In this document: piece by piece, positions 36,041 through 47,048 of the stretch
How the letters are laid out: the number at the start of each line of letters is the position of its first letter
How positions within the stretch are numbered: position 1 is the first letter of the stretch
NCBI GenBank assembly: GCA_964058845.1
Contig: CAXKVR010000520.1
Location: forward strand, 1 to 60,226
Source of the DNA: Carex sylvatica
Taxonomy: Eukaryota; Streptophyta; Magnoliopsida; Poales; Cyperaceae
Length of the DNA stretch: 60,226 nucleotides
Reading direction: 5' to 3'
Notes under the pieces: model-generated
Databases searched by the model: none
The model's input: only the letters and a program-made list of their open reading frames with translations
What the model was told of the DNA's origin: nothing
Translations under genes and position numbers: made by a program

Positions 36041-37339
36041 GATTATTAGGCATTTACAAACCTAATACAATACTCCAATTGATGGTGTTCGTAGCACTCT
36101 AGTTGTCTCCCTAAATGGCAAGATAATAGGGCATTTACAACCCTAATACAACACTACAATTGAAGGTGTTTGGAGCACTCTAGTTGTCTCTCTAGATGAC
36201 AAGATAATAGGGCATTTACAACCTTAGTACAATACTCGAATTGAAGGTTTTTGAAGCACCCTAGTTGTCTTTCTAGATGACAAGATAATATGGCATTTAC
36301 AACCTTAATACAACACTATAATTGAAGGTGTTTGGGGCACTCTAGTTGTCTCTCTAGATTTCAAGATAATAGGGCATTTACAACCCTAATACAACACTCC
36401 AATTGATGGTCTTTGGAGCACTCTAGTAGTGACTCTATATAGAAAGATAATAGGCCATTTACAATCCTAATACAGCTCTCAAATTGATGGTGTTTGTAGC
36501 ACACTAATAGCGACTCTCTATAGCAAGATAGCAGGGCATTTACAAAGCTAATACAACACTCTAATTGATGGTGTTTGCAGTACTCTAGTTGTGACCTTAT
36601 ATAGCAAGATAATAGAGCAGTTGCAATCCTAGTACAACACTTCAATTGAAGGTGTTTGGGGCACTGTAGTTGTCTCTCTAGATGGCAAGATAATATAGCA
36701 CTTACAATCCTAATACAACACTCCAATTGAAGGTGTTTAGAGCATTCTAGTAGTTTCTCTAGATGGCAAGATAATATGACATTTACAATCCTAAGATAAC
36801 ACTACAATTGAAGGTGTTTAGAGAATTCTAGTAGTGCTATATATCAAGATAATATGTATTTACAACCCTAGTACAACACTACAGTTGAAGGTGTCTGTAG
36901 CACTCTAGTAGCGACTCTATATAGCAAGGAAATAAGGCATTTAAAACCCTAATATAACATTCCAATTGATGGTGTTTGAAGCACTCTATTAGTGACTATA
37001 TATAGCTAGATAATAGGGCTTATACAACCCCAATACAACACACTAATTGAAAGTGTTTGGAGCATTCTAGTAGTATCTCTATATGGCAAGATAGGTATTA
37101 CAATCCTAATACAACACTAAAATTGAAGATGGTTGGAGCAATCCGGAAGTTTCTCTATATGGCAAGATACTGGGGCATTTACAACCCTAATAAAATGCTC
37201 CAATTGAAGGTGTTTGGAGCACTCTAGTAGTTTCTCCATATTGCAAGATAATATGACATTTACTACATGAATACAACACTCCAATTGAAGGTGTTTGGAG
37301 CAGTCTAGTAGTGTCTCCATATGACAAGATAATTGGGCA

Positions 37340-39034
37340 TTTACAACCCTAATACAATACTACATTTGTAGGTGCTTGTAGCACTCTAGTAGTGATTATG
37401 TATTGCAAGATAATAGAGCATTTACAACCCTAATACAACACTCCAATTGAAGGTATTTAAAGCACTCTAGTAGTGTCTCCATATGACAAGATAGTAGGAC
37501 ATTTAGAACACTAATACAACACTTGAATTAATTGTGTTTGTAGCATTCTAGTAGTGACTCTCTATATAGCAAGATAATTGAGCATTTACAACCATAATAT
37601 AACGCTCAAATTGATGGTGTTTGGAGCACTCTAGTTGTATCTTTATATGGCAATATAATAGAGTATTTACAAGCCTAATACAACACTCATATTGAAGGTG
37701 TTTGAGCACTCTAGTAGTGTCTCCATATGACAAGATAATAGGGCAGTTCCAACCCTAATACAACACTCCAGTTGAAGGTGTTTGTAGTACTCTGGTAGCG
37801 ACTCTCTATAGTAATGTAATAGGCATTTACAACCCTAATACAACACTCCAATTAATGGTGTTTGGAGGACTCTAGTAGTTACTCTATATAGCAAGATAAT
37901 AGGGCATTTAACAACCCGAATACAACATTCCAATTGATGGTGTTTGGAGCACTCTAGTGGTGACTATATAGCAAGATAATAAGGCTTGTACAACCCCAAT
38001 ACAACATTCTAATTGAAATTGTTTAGAGCACTCTAGTAGCATCTTTATGTGGCAGGATAATATGGTATTAAAACCCTAATACAACACTAAAATCGAAGGT
38101 GTTTGGAGAACTCTAGTAGTATATCTATATGGCAAGATAATAGGGCATTTACATCCCTAATAAAATACTCTAATTGAAGGTGTTTGGAGAACTCTAGTAG
38201 TGTCTCCATATGAAAAGATAATAGTGTATTTACAACACTAATACAACACTTCAATTGAAGGTGTTTGGAGCACTCTAGTAGTATCTCCATTTGACAAGGT
38301 AATTGGGTGTTTACAACCTTAATACGATATTCCAGTTGAAGGTGTTTGTTGCACTCTAGTAGTTACTCTATATAGCAACATAATAGGGCATTTACAACCC
38401 TAATACAGTACTCTAATTGAACGTTTTTGGAGCACTCTAGTAGTGACTCTATATAGCAAGATAATAGGGCATGTACAAAACTAATAAAAACACTCTAATT
38501 GAAGATGTTTTGAGAACTCTTGTAGTGTCTCCATATGAAAAGATGATAGGACATTTACAACACTCCAATTGAAGGTGTTTGGAGCATTCTAGTAGTGTCT
38601 CCATATGACAAGATAATAGAGTATTTACAACCCTAATACAATACTACATTTGTAGGTGCTTGTAGCACTCTAGTAGTGATTATGTATTGCAAGATAATAG
38701 AGCATTTACAACCCTAATACAACACTCCAATTGAAGGTATTTAAAGCACTCTAGTAGTGTCTCCATATGACAAGATAGTAGGACATTTAGAACACTAATA
38801 CAACACTTGAATTAATTGTGTTTGTAGCATTCTAGTAGTGACTCTCTATATAGCAAGATAATTGAGCATTTACAACCATAATATAACGCTCAAATTGATG
38901 GTGTTTGGAGCACTCTAGTTGTATCTTTATATGGCAATATAATAGAGTATTTACAAGCCTAATACAACACTCATATTGAAGGTGTTTGAGCACTCTAGTA
39001 GTGTCTCCATATGACAAGATAATAGGGCAGTTCC
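37340..39034 (-). repeat. Satellite block of about 400 bp duplicated 1284 bp apart
   Basis: Sequence from about 37340 to 37755 recurs almost unchanged at about 38624-39039, with TACATTTGTAGGTGCTTG at 37361 and 38645. The 61-codon minus frames at 37548-37733 and 38832-39017 translate identically. Confidence 0.9.
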
Positions 39035-40106
39035 AACACTAATACAACACTCCAATTGAGAGTGTTTGGAGCACTCTGGTAGTATCTCTATATGACAAGA
39101 TAATAGAGAATTTACAACACTAATACAACACTCCAATTGATGATGTTTGTAGCACACTAGTAGTGACTCTCTATAGCAAGATAGTAGGGCATTTACAACG
39201 CTAATACAACACTCCAATTGATGGTGTTTGCAGCACTCTAGTAGTGACATTATATAGCAATATAATAGTGCAGGTACAATCCTAATACAACACTTCAATT
39301 GAAGGTGTTTGGAGCACTGTAGTTGTCTCTCTAGATGGCAAGATAATATAATATTTACAACCCTAATACAACACTCAAATTGAAGGTGTTTGGAGCACTC
39401 TAGTTGTGTCTCTATATGGCAAGATAATATGGCATTTACAATCCTAAGACAACACTACAATTGAAGGTGTTTCGAGACTCTAGTAGTGACTCTATATAGC
39501 GAGATAATAGGTATTTATAATCTAATGCAACCCTACAGTTGATAGCGTTTGTAGCACTTTAGTAGTGACTCTATATAGCAAGATAATAGGACATTCACAA
39601 CCCTAATATAATACTCCAATTGATAGTGTCTGTATCACTCTAGTAGTGACACTATATAGCAAGATAATATGGCATTTAAAACCTTAATACAATACTCTAA
39701 TTGAAGGTGTTTGGAGTACTCTAATAGTATCTCAATTTGGCAAGATAATATGGTATTTACAATCCTAATACAACATTCATATTGAAGGTGCATGGCGCAC
39801 TATGGTTGTATCTCTATAAGGCAAGATAATAGGGCATTTACAACTATAATACAACACTCCAATTGAAGGTGTTTGGAGCACTCTAGTTGTCTCTGTAAAT
39901 GACAAGATAATAGGGCATTTACAACCTTAATACAACACTTGAATTGAAGGTGTTTAGAGCACTCTAGTTTTCTCTCTAGATGACAAGATAATAGGTCATT
40001 TACAACCCTAATACAACACTCGAATTGAAGGTGTTTGGAGCACCCTAGTTGACTCTCTCGATGACAAGATAATAGGGCATTTACAACCCTAATACAACAC
40101 TCCAAT

Positions 40107-40402
40107 TGATGGTGTTTGGAGCACTCTAGTAGTGACTCTATATAGCGAGATAATAGGACACTTACTACCTAATACAACACTCTAATTGAAGGCGTTTGGA
40201 GCACTCTAGTAGTGACTCTATATAGCGAGATAATATGACACTTACTACCTAATACAACACTCTAATTGAAGGCGTTTGGAGCACTCTAGTAGTGACTCTA
40301 TATAGCGAGATAATAGGACACTTACTACCTAATACAACACTCTAATTGAAGGCGTTTGTAGCACTCTAGTAGTGACTCTATATAGCAAGATAATAGGGCA
40401 TT
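40107..40402 (-). repeat. Youngest satellite units at the array edge
   Basis: Four consecutive units of 80 bp, nearly identical, marked by ATATAGCGAGATAATA(G/T)GA and CACTTACTACCTAATAC and the variant GAAGGCGTTTG. They sit at the extreme end of the inverted array, beside the orientation switch. Confidence 0.85.
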
Positions 40403-40507
40403 AGGATTTCAATTAGCCTCTTTTTTTTTTGTATGGAGACACTTTTAGTGTGCTTCAAAGACCTTCAATTGGAGTGTTGTATTAGGATTGCAACTAGCCT
40501 CGTCAAC
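40400..40507 (+). repeat. Satellite, plus orientation, terminal unit after the orientation switch
   Basis: After the minus-oriented ...AATAGGGCATT the sequence turns directly into plus-oriented ATTAGGATTTCAATTAGCC, GTATGGAGACAC, CAAAGACCTTCAATTGGAG and TATTAGGATTGCAAC. ATT is shared at the junction. The array then ends, and unique DNA follows from about 40508. Confidence 0.85.
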
Positions 40508-41034
40508 CTTTATCAAATGAAGAAGTTGGGACCTCACTTTCCCGTATCAATATTTTTCAATCGTCAAGGTGTTAACCTTTCTCTACAAATAGTTGACCAA
40601 TGTCGATATAAATACTCCAGTGCATAGGTATAAATAGTTGTAATACTTGATATTAATACTTTGAGATGTCAGCCAGTGTTATATGTAAAAAGTACTTGCA
40701 AGTATAGGTGTAAATATATGCATGACGCGTTATAATTACTTGTGTGACGACGAGCCCGAAAGTATGTCATTATGGATCTTATTTGAAAGAGAAAATTTCA
40801 TAGAAAATATTCGTGATTTTAGATTCGCAAAATTCCTCATAGATCGTCAGAAATATGGACGAGATTGAATAAAGAAAAAAACCTACCTTTAAAACGTGTA
40901 CCTCCCATGTAGTTTGAGATTTGGTTGGAGAGACAATTATTTATGTAAAAAATATTCACCTTATAATTATAAATACTTTAATTCTTAGGTATAAATACAT
41001 CCGTACATGGAGAATAATACTTTAGAAAAAAAAA
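40508..41034. other. AT-rich intergenic DNA
   Basis: No gene, repeat or regulatory element recognised. Confidence 0.6.
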
Positions 41035-41672
41035 ATCAGTGCTGGAGTTTTTGTAGTCTCCAAGACAGTTATGAGAGTTAAGTGCTGAGATAAATGGGAG
41101 GTAGAATTACGGAGACAATTATTACTATTAACAAACTTTTTAACTATAACCATAGTTTTCTATAATATGATTTTTCATACTTTTTAAAACTATGGCTTTC
41201 TTATGTTATAAATTGGGTTTTTATTATTTTGAATAACTACCACATTATTATATAATAGAATGTGAGTCTATTTTTCATTCCGGTAATTAGAAGGAAAACA
41301 AATTAAGGTTGTGTATGAGACAATCCTGGGGTAAAATTTTAAAATCTCAAAAATCAGTGCTAGAGTTTTTGTAGTCTCCAAGACAATTATGAAAGTTAAG
41401 TGCAGAGATAAATGGGAGATAGAATTGCGGAGACAATTATTAGTATTAAAAAACTTTTTAACTATATATAACCATAGTTTTCTATAATATGATTTTTCAT
41501 ACTTTTTAAAACTATGGCTTTTTTATGTTATAAATTGGGTTTATATGATTTTGAATAACTACCACATTATTATATAATAGAATGTGAGTCTATTTTTTCA
41601 TTCCGGTAATTAGAAGGAAAACAAATTAAGGTTTTATATGAGACAATCCTGGGGCAAAATTTAAAAATCTCA
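41035..41672. repeat. Tandem duplication, period 318 bp
   Basis: ATCAGTGCTGGAGTTTTTG at 41035 recurs (one change) at 41353, and similarity continues to about 41672, including TAACCATAGTTTTCTATAAT and CATTCCGGTAATTAGAAGG. Copies differ by scattered substitutions and short indels. No coding potential. Confidence 0.9.
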
Positions 41673-42251
41673 AAAAGTAGGCCCACAGTGTTATAAGCAA
41701 ACAGTGGGCTTATTATAAACTGGGCTTTATTATTTGGGCTACAAACCCATGGCTTTTGTTCTTATAATGTTGTTTTTTGGGCTTAACATGTTTTGCTTGG
41801 GAAGATGCTGAGCTTCATTAACAATTTTTTGTAATTACCCGACGGGGTTAGATCTCAAATAAATTAAAAAGCATAAGAATTTTACAAAGTATCAATAGAG
41901 AATCAAAGTATTAATCGTTCGAAATTAAAGTGTTGCCATGATTTATAATTTATTTTGATTGTAATTGTTTCGTTTAAACTTGTACTTTTCATATCTCATT
42001 GCTTTGTGTGACCAGATATTGTTGGGGTAAGTTCATTTGGTAATTAGTAATGCAGCACCATCAATTCTTTAGTAGAAAAATAATAATTTCTAAATCTGAA
42101 AAGATGGAAGGAGCTGATGAAATTATTTCTTTACAAAATTTTCAAAATACTATAACGAACTAAATCTATCTTACTCTTTTTTCTTCAAAGCCTTTATTTC
42201 CAAACAAGTTAGAGTATACTAGAAATGAAATCCAACTGGAATCAACAATAT
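41673..42251. other. AT-rich intergenic DNA
   Basis: No gene recognised. An open reading of any length is absent. Confidence 0.6.
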
Positions 42252-42370
42252 AGGGACTTCTCAGAAAGTCACCCATCTTAGTACTATTCCTGTCCAATTC
42301 GTGAGAGTTTCATTTCGATAAAGAGACTGTTTTTTTACCACTAGCTCGCCAAGCGTATCACACGAACCCT
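42252..42370 (-). ncRNA. 5S rRNA-derived fragment (pseudogene or 5S-headed repeat)
   Basis: On the minus strand, AATAGTACTAAGATGGGTGAC, then TTTCTGAGAAGTCC, follows the 3' part of plant 5S rRNA (AGTAGTACTAGGATGGGTGA, then CCTCCTGGGAAGTCC) with few changes, covering the intermediate element and C-box of the internal promoter. The 5' part (42295-42370) only loosely follows 5S and contains a run of seven T on the plus strand. It could be a decayed 5S copy or part of a 5S-derived SINE or repeat. Recognition is from the remembered 5S sequence. Not a functional 5S gene. Confidence 0.6.
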
Positions 42371-42940
42371 CCTCCTTTTTTCTTGACTTGAAACAGACTG
42401 TGTAGAAACTGCATAGCGGAGTTAACAAAATCTATTTAAGTTATTCAAGATTAAATATTTATATGCTTCAATCTGACAAACAAGTGCAATAATTTTCTTT
42501 CTCTGCAAAAAAAAAATTAAAATGGGAGTGTACTTGTAGAACTGTTGAGATAATTATAAACGCATAATCTTGAGATTAACAATTATTTACAAACGTGCAT
42601 GACATGAACTTAGTTTACATATATCCTTCTATAAATGAAATATAGTAGGTATTTTGCTTACTTTTCAGGAAAAAAAAAAATCTAAGTTTTACATCCCTGG
42701 AATCATATAACGAAATGATATTGCAATCAATTATTTGTGGCGATAAACAGTCACAATGTTAAATATTTCAATATTAGTTATGTAGACAATACATGAAATA
42801 CATTATGATCAAAAGATAATTAAGTTATTCATTTCCTATACAAGTAGCTAGTAGGAGCAAATTCATCGATTGTCTAATATCTCACAGAATGTAAACTTTA
42901 ATCGAATAATTAATTAACAACAACAACTGAATAGTGTTGA
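42371..42940. other. Downstream flank of the DUF1677 gene
   Basis: AT-rich DNA presumably containing the 3' untranslated region and polyadenylation region of the minus-strand gene. No sharply defined signal was picked out. Confidence 0.45.
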
Positions 42941-43646
42941 TCACTGAATTGATAACTGGTTGATCTCAAGCCATGGGCCACAACTCATTGTTCGATTCAT
43001 CTTCGACCTCTCGTGCACACTATCCATGGATCTTCTCCTAAGCGAGTTTTTCCTCGCAATATCCCTCATGGTACCAGCGAAGGAGAGTTTCGGGTTGAGC
43101 CGAGTGGTTTTATTAAAGTTAGAGCAAAGAGAAATGTGTGATTCTAGTGCCTCTTCCATGGTCGTCATATTCGGCGTTCGTTTTGCAATCTCCTTTATTG
43201 CCTCAGAGCAAATCCCGCAAACCCACTTGCCGCAGAAGATTTTTCGTACTCCTGAAATGAATGCAATGGTGCACTCCTCTGACATTCCACAACAGTCGCA
43301 CTTTATTAGCTCTATCTCGGTGCTTTCAATTGTACATTTCTCGTTTGGTATATCTGAGAATGCACGCCGAAGATCCGCATCCTTCTTCTGCTGCAAAAAA
43401 CTAATCACTTGTCAATACTTGTGAATAAAAAATACAAAACAAATGATAGAAGAATTGATTGTTGAAAGAAGCTACCATATGACACTGCTCTTCAATTATG
43501 TAAATACATCATTATTGCATTTAATTTTCATTTGTTAAAAAGAAAACTACTGGCTTAATTTATCACACACACACTCATGGAGTTTATACCTTTGGTGGAA
43601 GAAGGCACTGTTTAGTCTCCTGTTTGCTCATTGGTGTAAACTGCAT
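42941..43646 (-). CDS. DUF1677-family plant protein, two exons (43590-43646 and 42941-43390)
   Basis: Best host gene in the window. Exon 1 (57 bp, 19 codons, MQFTPMSKQETKQCLLPPK) ends at AAG|GTATAA. A 199-bp intron ends in TTAGTTTTTTGCAG, and exon 2 continues in phase 0 to a stop at 42941, giving 168 residues. The conserved block is residues 49-108: KCDCCGMSEECT (49-60), then GKWVCGICSEAI (73-84) and EEALESHISLC (98-108), with Cys 50, 52, 53, 59, 77, 80 and 108 as likely metal ligands. This is the pattern of PF07911 (DUF1677), a small land-plant family of unknown function. The basic, Ser-rich C-terminus (KNSLRRRSMDS) also fits. The acceptor is CAGCAG, so one Gln (residue 20) may be alternatively included. 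The frame and splice sites are intact. Function is not inferred. Confidence 0.88.
43391..43589 (-). other. Intron of the DUF1677 gene
   Basis: 199 bp, T-rich on the coding strand, donor GTATAA, acceptor TTTTTTGCAG followed by CAG (NAGNAG tandem acceptor). Phase 0. Confidence 0.85.
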
Positions 43647-43729
43647 GTAGTCTTAATGGACTTGCTATCTCTCTCACACACAAAAATCTGGTTTGGACTT
43701 GGAGAGAAAACTGCAGTACATGCCCATCC

Positions 43730-43736
43730 TTTTATA
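43730..43736 (-). promoter_or_regulatory. TATA box of the DUF1677 gene
   Basis: CCTATAAAAGG on the minus strand, about 85 bp upstream of the ATG at 43646, predicting a start near 43700 and a short leader. The leader contains a CT/CA-rich stretch (about 43660-43690), common in plant 5' leaders. Confidence 0.75.
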
Positions 43737-44507
43737 GGTGTGTACATCAACTTGTGCAATTTGCTCATTGAAAATGATATTTGTATACCTTTATATTGCT
43801 CCTATATATGAACTTATACGTAGCTTCTTTTAATACCATAGATTATTTTACTTGTGCTTTCTCAAACAATATTCACCTTGTACTTGTTTTCCATATAGTT
43901 TCTTTGATTCAAAATCTACAATTTAAGTGCTTCTTTGATTTTGAAATGTATTTAGTACAGTTTAATTTGTTATAGTATCGCGCGATGTTATTTACATTGT
44001 ATACGTAGTTTGCTTTAATTGAGTATGGTGATAATTCCTTCTGTACTTAACAGTTGAACATTGAATTGACTCAACAATATTCACTTGTAAGTAGAATTAT
44101 CTATATGTTCTTATAAGTTTAACTAGATTTGGAAGGAGAACTCAAAACACGTCGGTGCAATTAGAAGCGGAGCCAGACTTTCAAACTATAGAAATCAAGT
44201 ACACATTAGAATTCAATTTACAAAATACATTGGGAGTCAATCATACATAAATAAATAAAAAATTACAAAATTCATTGTTCTTAAATCAACCACTGGATGC
44301 AATTGTATTTTTTAAAAGCCAACAGTTATGCTTCTGTCAATATAAATTTTGGAATTTTTCACTCTATTCATGTGACCAGGTTGAAGAAAATTTTCAAAAA
44401 TATACTTCTAATTATATATATTTTTAAAATAAGAAAAATATACTTGAGGTAACAAAATATATAATTATAAAATTATTTCTATCATAAATTTTGTCACATC
44501 CTACTAA
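43737..44507. other. Upstream flank of the DUF1677 gene
   Basis: AT-rich DNA, no further gene. The open frame at 43781-43975 has no recognisable features and AT-driven composition. Confidence 0.55.
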
Positions 44508-44995
44508 CACCATGTTTGGATGGAGAGTAGAGGAAGGGGAGGTGAATAATAGAAGAGAATGAAATGGAATAGAAAGAAAGATTAATACATTTAAATTTTT
44601 TGTGCTTGGATGATTAATGAGAAAAAAATAAATTTATCTTTCATTTTCTTTTATTTCTTGTTTGATTGATTAAAATTTAGAAGGTTAATAAGAAATTAGA
44701 TGACTGCTATAAGATTGTGACAAAAAATTTGTATGAGAATTACATAGGTAAGATATATGATTGAAAATTTGTATTATTTTTTTCTAAAACATTTGCAACA
44801 AAATTTCTTTTCATCCGCTATACTCCAATTTGAAAGAAAAACTGATTCTATTAATTATAATAATAAAATATTAAACATTTCATCTTCTGTATTCTTCACC
44901 ATCAACATAATTTTATCAACCAAACACATTTGATATGAAAAGTTTTCTTTTCTTTTTATTCCCTCTCTTCCTCTACTCTCCATCCAAACAAGATG
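44508..44995. mobile_element. Tourist-like MITE (PIF/Harbinger type)
   Basis: 488 bp with terminal inverted repeats of about 35 bp: the left end begins CACCATGTTTGGATGG and the right end, read inward, CATCTTGTTTGGATGG; both continue AGAGTAGAGGAAG. TAA flanks both ends (44505-44507 and 44996-44998), the 3-bp duplication typical of this superfamily. The interior is AT-rich and non-coding. Confidence 0.85.
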
Positions 44996-45109
44996 TAAAA
45001 CTAAATATCTTAGCTCCTCCGAGATAATTTGTCAAGCAATTGACAAACAAGATGTAAAACTAAATATCTTAGCTCCTTATCCGAGATAATTTGTCAAGCA
45101 TTGTCAATT
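44988..45109. repeat. Tandem duplication of about 58 bp at the MITE edge
   Basis: AACAAGATGTAAAACTAAAT followed by ATCTTAGCTCCT and GAGATAATTTGTCAAGCA occurs twice in succession (from 44988 and from about 45047). The unit includes the last bases of the MITE, so the duplication is younger than the insertion. Confidence 0.85.
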
Positions 45110-46037
45110 GCTTTCCACTTATGATGGATGTGACCGATACAAGTCCAAAAAGATACCTGAGGCTCGGGTTTTGATAGGACGTATGCAGTTGTTTTACAGC
45201 AAAAATGTCATATCAGAAGCGACATAAATAAATTTGCTTCAGTTATTAGTGATTTATATATGCAGTTGAAATAATTAATCATGTTAAAGTTAACCTAAAA
45301 GGGATACAGGAGATCATCAAAAGAGTACTGATATGTTCAAAAATAGAGAGATATTTTTGTCGGTAATACTGTCTGTATCATTACGAATAAAAGTATCTGC
45401 GAGAGTAAAAATTCTTTTTGCTGACAGTATTAACGCGGATACTCCTGTCGATAATACTGATATACTAAAAAATAACACGCCTCGGTAATAGTATATTTTT
45501 ACGTTGACGGATACTGTCCCATTCTTATAATGAGTTTCTGAAAATAATGAACTATATAATTATATCTATGAAGTTATTTCTATTGAATAATAATTTTTAT
45601 ATATGCATTGAACTCTTATATATGCTCCATGATTAATATATACTTATTAATATGCAGTTGATCATGATATGATCAATAAGTTTCCTTCTTTTTTGCAATA
45701 TGAAAAATTGCAATTTGTGATATTGCGGCTATGAAATAGGAGAAAATGATTGGAACATAGGATCATGACATCTCAGTACCTTTTTCCTAAAAGAAGAAGA
45801 AAAGTTATGAGCTCATGCCATAATTAATTTTGATGCATTGGATCTGTTCACACTGAAAATGAAATGCATTTATTAGTTAATTGCTTTACAAAATCATAAT
45901 TCGAATGCAATTTTATTACGCAAAAATTAATCGACTTAATTACTTAATTTACTTAATTAAACGTCCACCTTTAATCGAGACATCTTGCTCCAGGAAATAT
46001 TAACAATTTTATTTGGGAAGGAGATCACCTGCCATCC
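45110..46037. other. AT-rich intergenic DNA
   Basis: No gene recognised. A few GATACTG/CAGTAT words near 45370-45540 hint at a degraded repeat but no boundaries are visible. Confidence 0.5.
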
Positions 46038-46205
46038 GGGGGGGGGGGCAGGAATTCCTGCCCCTTTAGTAATTTTCTGCCCCCAGTGAGGGGCCCGGTC
46101 ACTGTTAAAGGGGCCCGGTCACATTTAATTTTTGAACTGGAGGTCCACCGACAGTGACTCTGGAGGCAGGAATTTTCTGCCCCCAGTGAGGCAGAGAATT
46201 CGGTT
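46038..46205. repeat. G/C-rich foldback with poly-G run
   Basis: A run of about ten G leads into GGCAGGAATTCCTGCCCC, a perfect short palindrome. CTGCCCCCAGTGAGG occurs twice (about 46078 and 46176) and GGGGCCCGGTCAC twice (about 46092 and 46118). The composition is unlike the AT-rich flanks. Probably a small MITE or its remnant; ends not resolved. Confidence 0.5.
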
Positions 46206-46416
46206 CCTTTTATTTGATGAAAAGTTTATTGAGAAAAATATAGAGGCATATATTTTTCTTATATTGATTTTCTTAAAATAAGGGCTTCTATATATTTTTG
46301 GCATCTAATTTTAAAAAAAAAATGTATTTTACGGTGATTTAATCTGTTACAGAGACAAAGTTCATAATCATTTGTATTAGGTCTATGATTCAACGCTTAT
46401 GAATTAGTTCTAACTA

Positions 46417-47039
46417 GTGTTCTAAATAGCGCACTGTAAAGACTCTATAGTGGCGTTATAGCATTCTCCGACCTTAAAAACTAAACTATGAGATAAAAGT
46501 GTGCTATTTTAGCTACAACTGCTATAGTGGTAATAGTGGCCCGCTATAGCGTGTAGCGTGTAGCGTGTAGCACAAATAGCGCACGCTATGCTACATAGAA
46601 AATTTCTTTTAAGGACCAATTTTGTTTAAGGCCCTGATTATTTCTGTTTCTAAATAGAAAATTATAAATAATTTATGACATGATGCTTAGGTTATTTTGA
46701 ATAGAAAAAGAAATAATTAGTTTATGTCATGATATGTATGTTGTTTGAATAAAAAAATAAACGGTTTATGATATTACTAGGGATAGTTTGAATAGAAATT
46801 TGAATTTTGCACTAGTTCAATTTGAGTATTATAATTTCTTAATCAATTTGGTGTTACTTATTGTTCTATAAGACTTTACATAATATTGATAATTAGTGTG
46901 ATTATATATAATATAATTTTTTGAAAATAAAAAAAAAACTATGTAGAATAGTTAATTTTCTCTATAACTACACTATTTGTGATAGCATTTTTTTTTTACC
47001 ATCTCGCGATGACATGATAATCGCTATTTAGAACCTTGG
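46417..47039. mobile_element. Mutator-like MITE, AAATAGCG family, copy 1
   Basis: 623 bp. Ends are GTGTTCTAAATAGCGC at left and, inward from the right, CCAAGGTTCTAAATAGCG. TTCTAACTA / TTCTAAGTA at 46408-46416 and 47040-47048 form a 9-bp duplication with one change, as for Mutator-type elements. Sub-terminal GCTATAGCG / TAGCGTGTAGCG words are frequent. No coding capacity. Confidence 0.75.
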
Positions 47040-47048
47040 TTCTAAGTA

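Larger units (their letters stand above)
27024..40402 (-). repeat. Main satellite array, inverted relative to the flanking blocks, about 165 units
   Basis: 13.4 kb of head-to-tail units of about 81 bp. The plus strand shows the reverse complement of the 4205-5584 unit: CAATTGAAGGTGTTTGGAGC, CTCTAGTAGTGTCTCCATAT, GACAAGATAATAGGGCATTT, ACAACACTAATACAACACTC. Unit length varies by a few bases and sequence divergence is moderate, with local higher-order copies (see separate entries). Minus-strand open frames of 60-312 codons (longest 33532-34470 and 34990-35916) arise because 81 is divisible by 3 and one frame of the unit lacks stops. They read as repeats like LECCIRVVNALLSC...SKHLQ and match no family I recognise. 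I do not call them genes. Confidence 0.95.

Noticed and set aside
27125..40105. A family of repeat-protein genes from the many minus-strand open frames
   Set aside because: All are the same satellite unit read in its open frame; they start and stop at random unit indels, have no promoters or gene structure, and match no known repeat protein (period 27, not 35 as in PPR).
27024..40402. CRISPR array
   Set aside because: Units are contiguous tandem repeats without unique spacers, in plant DNA.
42960..43424. A 154-codon plus-strand gene
   Set aside because: It is the antisense of the conserved DUF1677 exon; the minus frame has the family motifs and splice signals.
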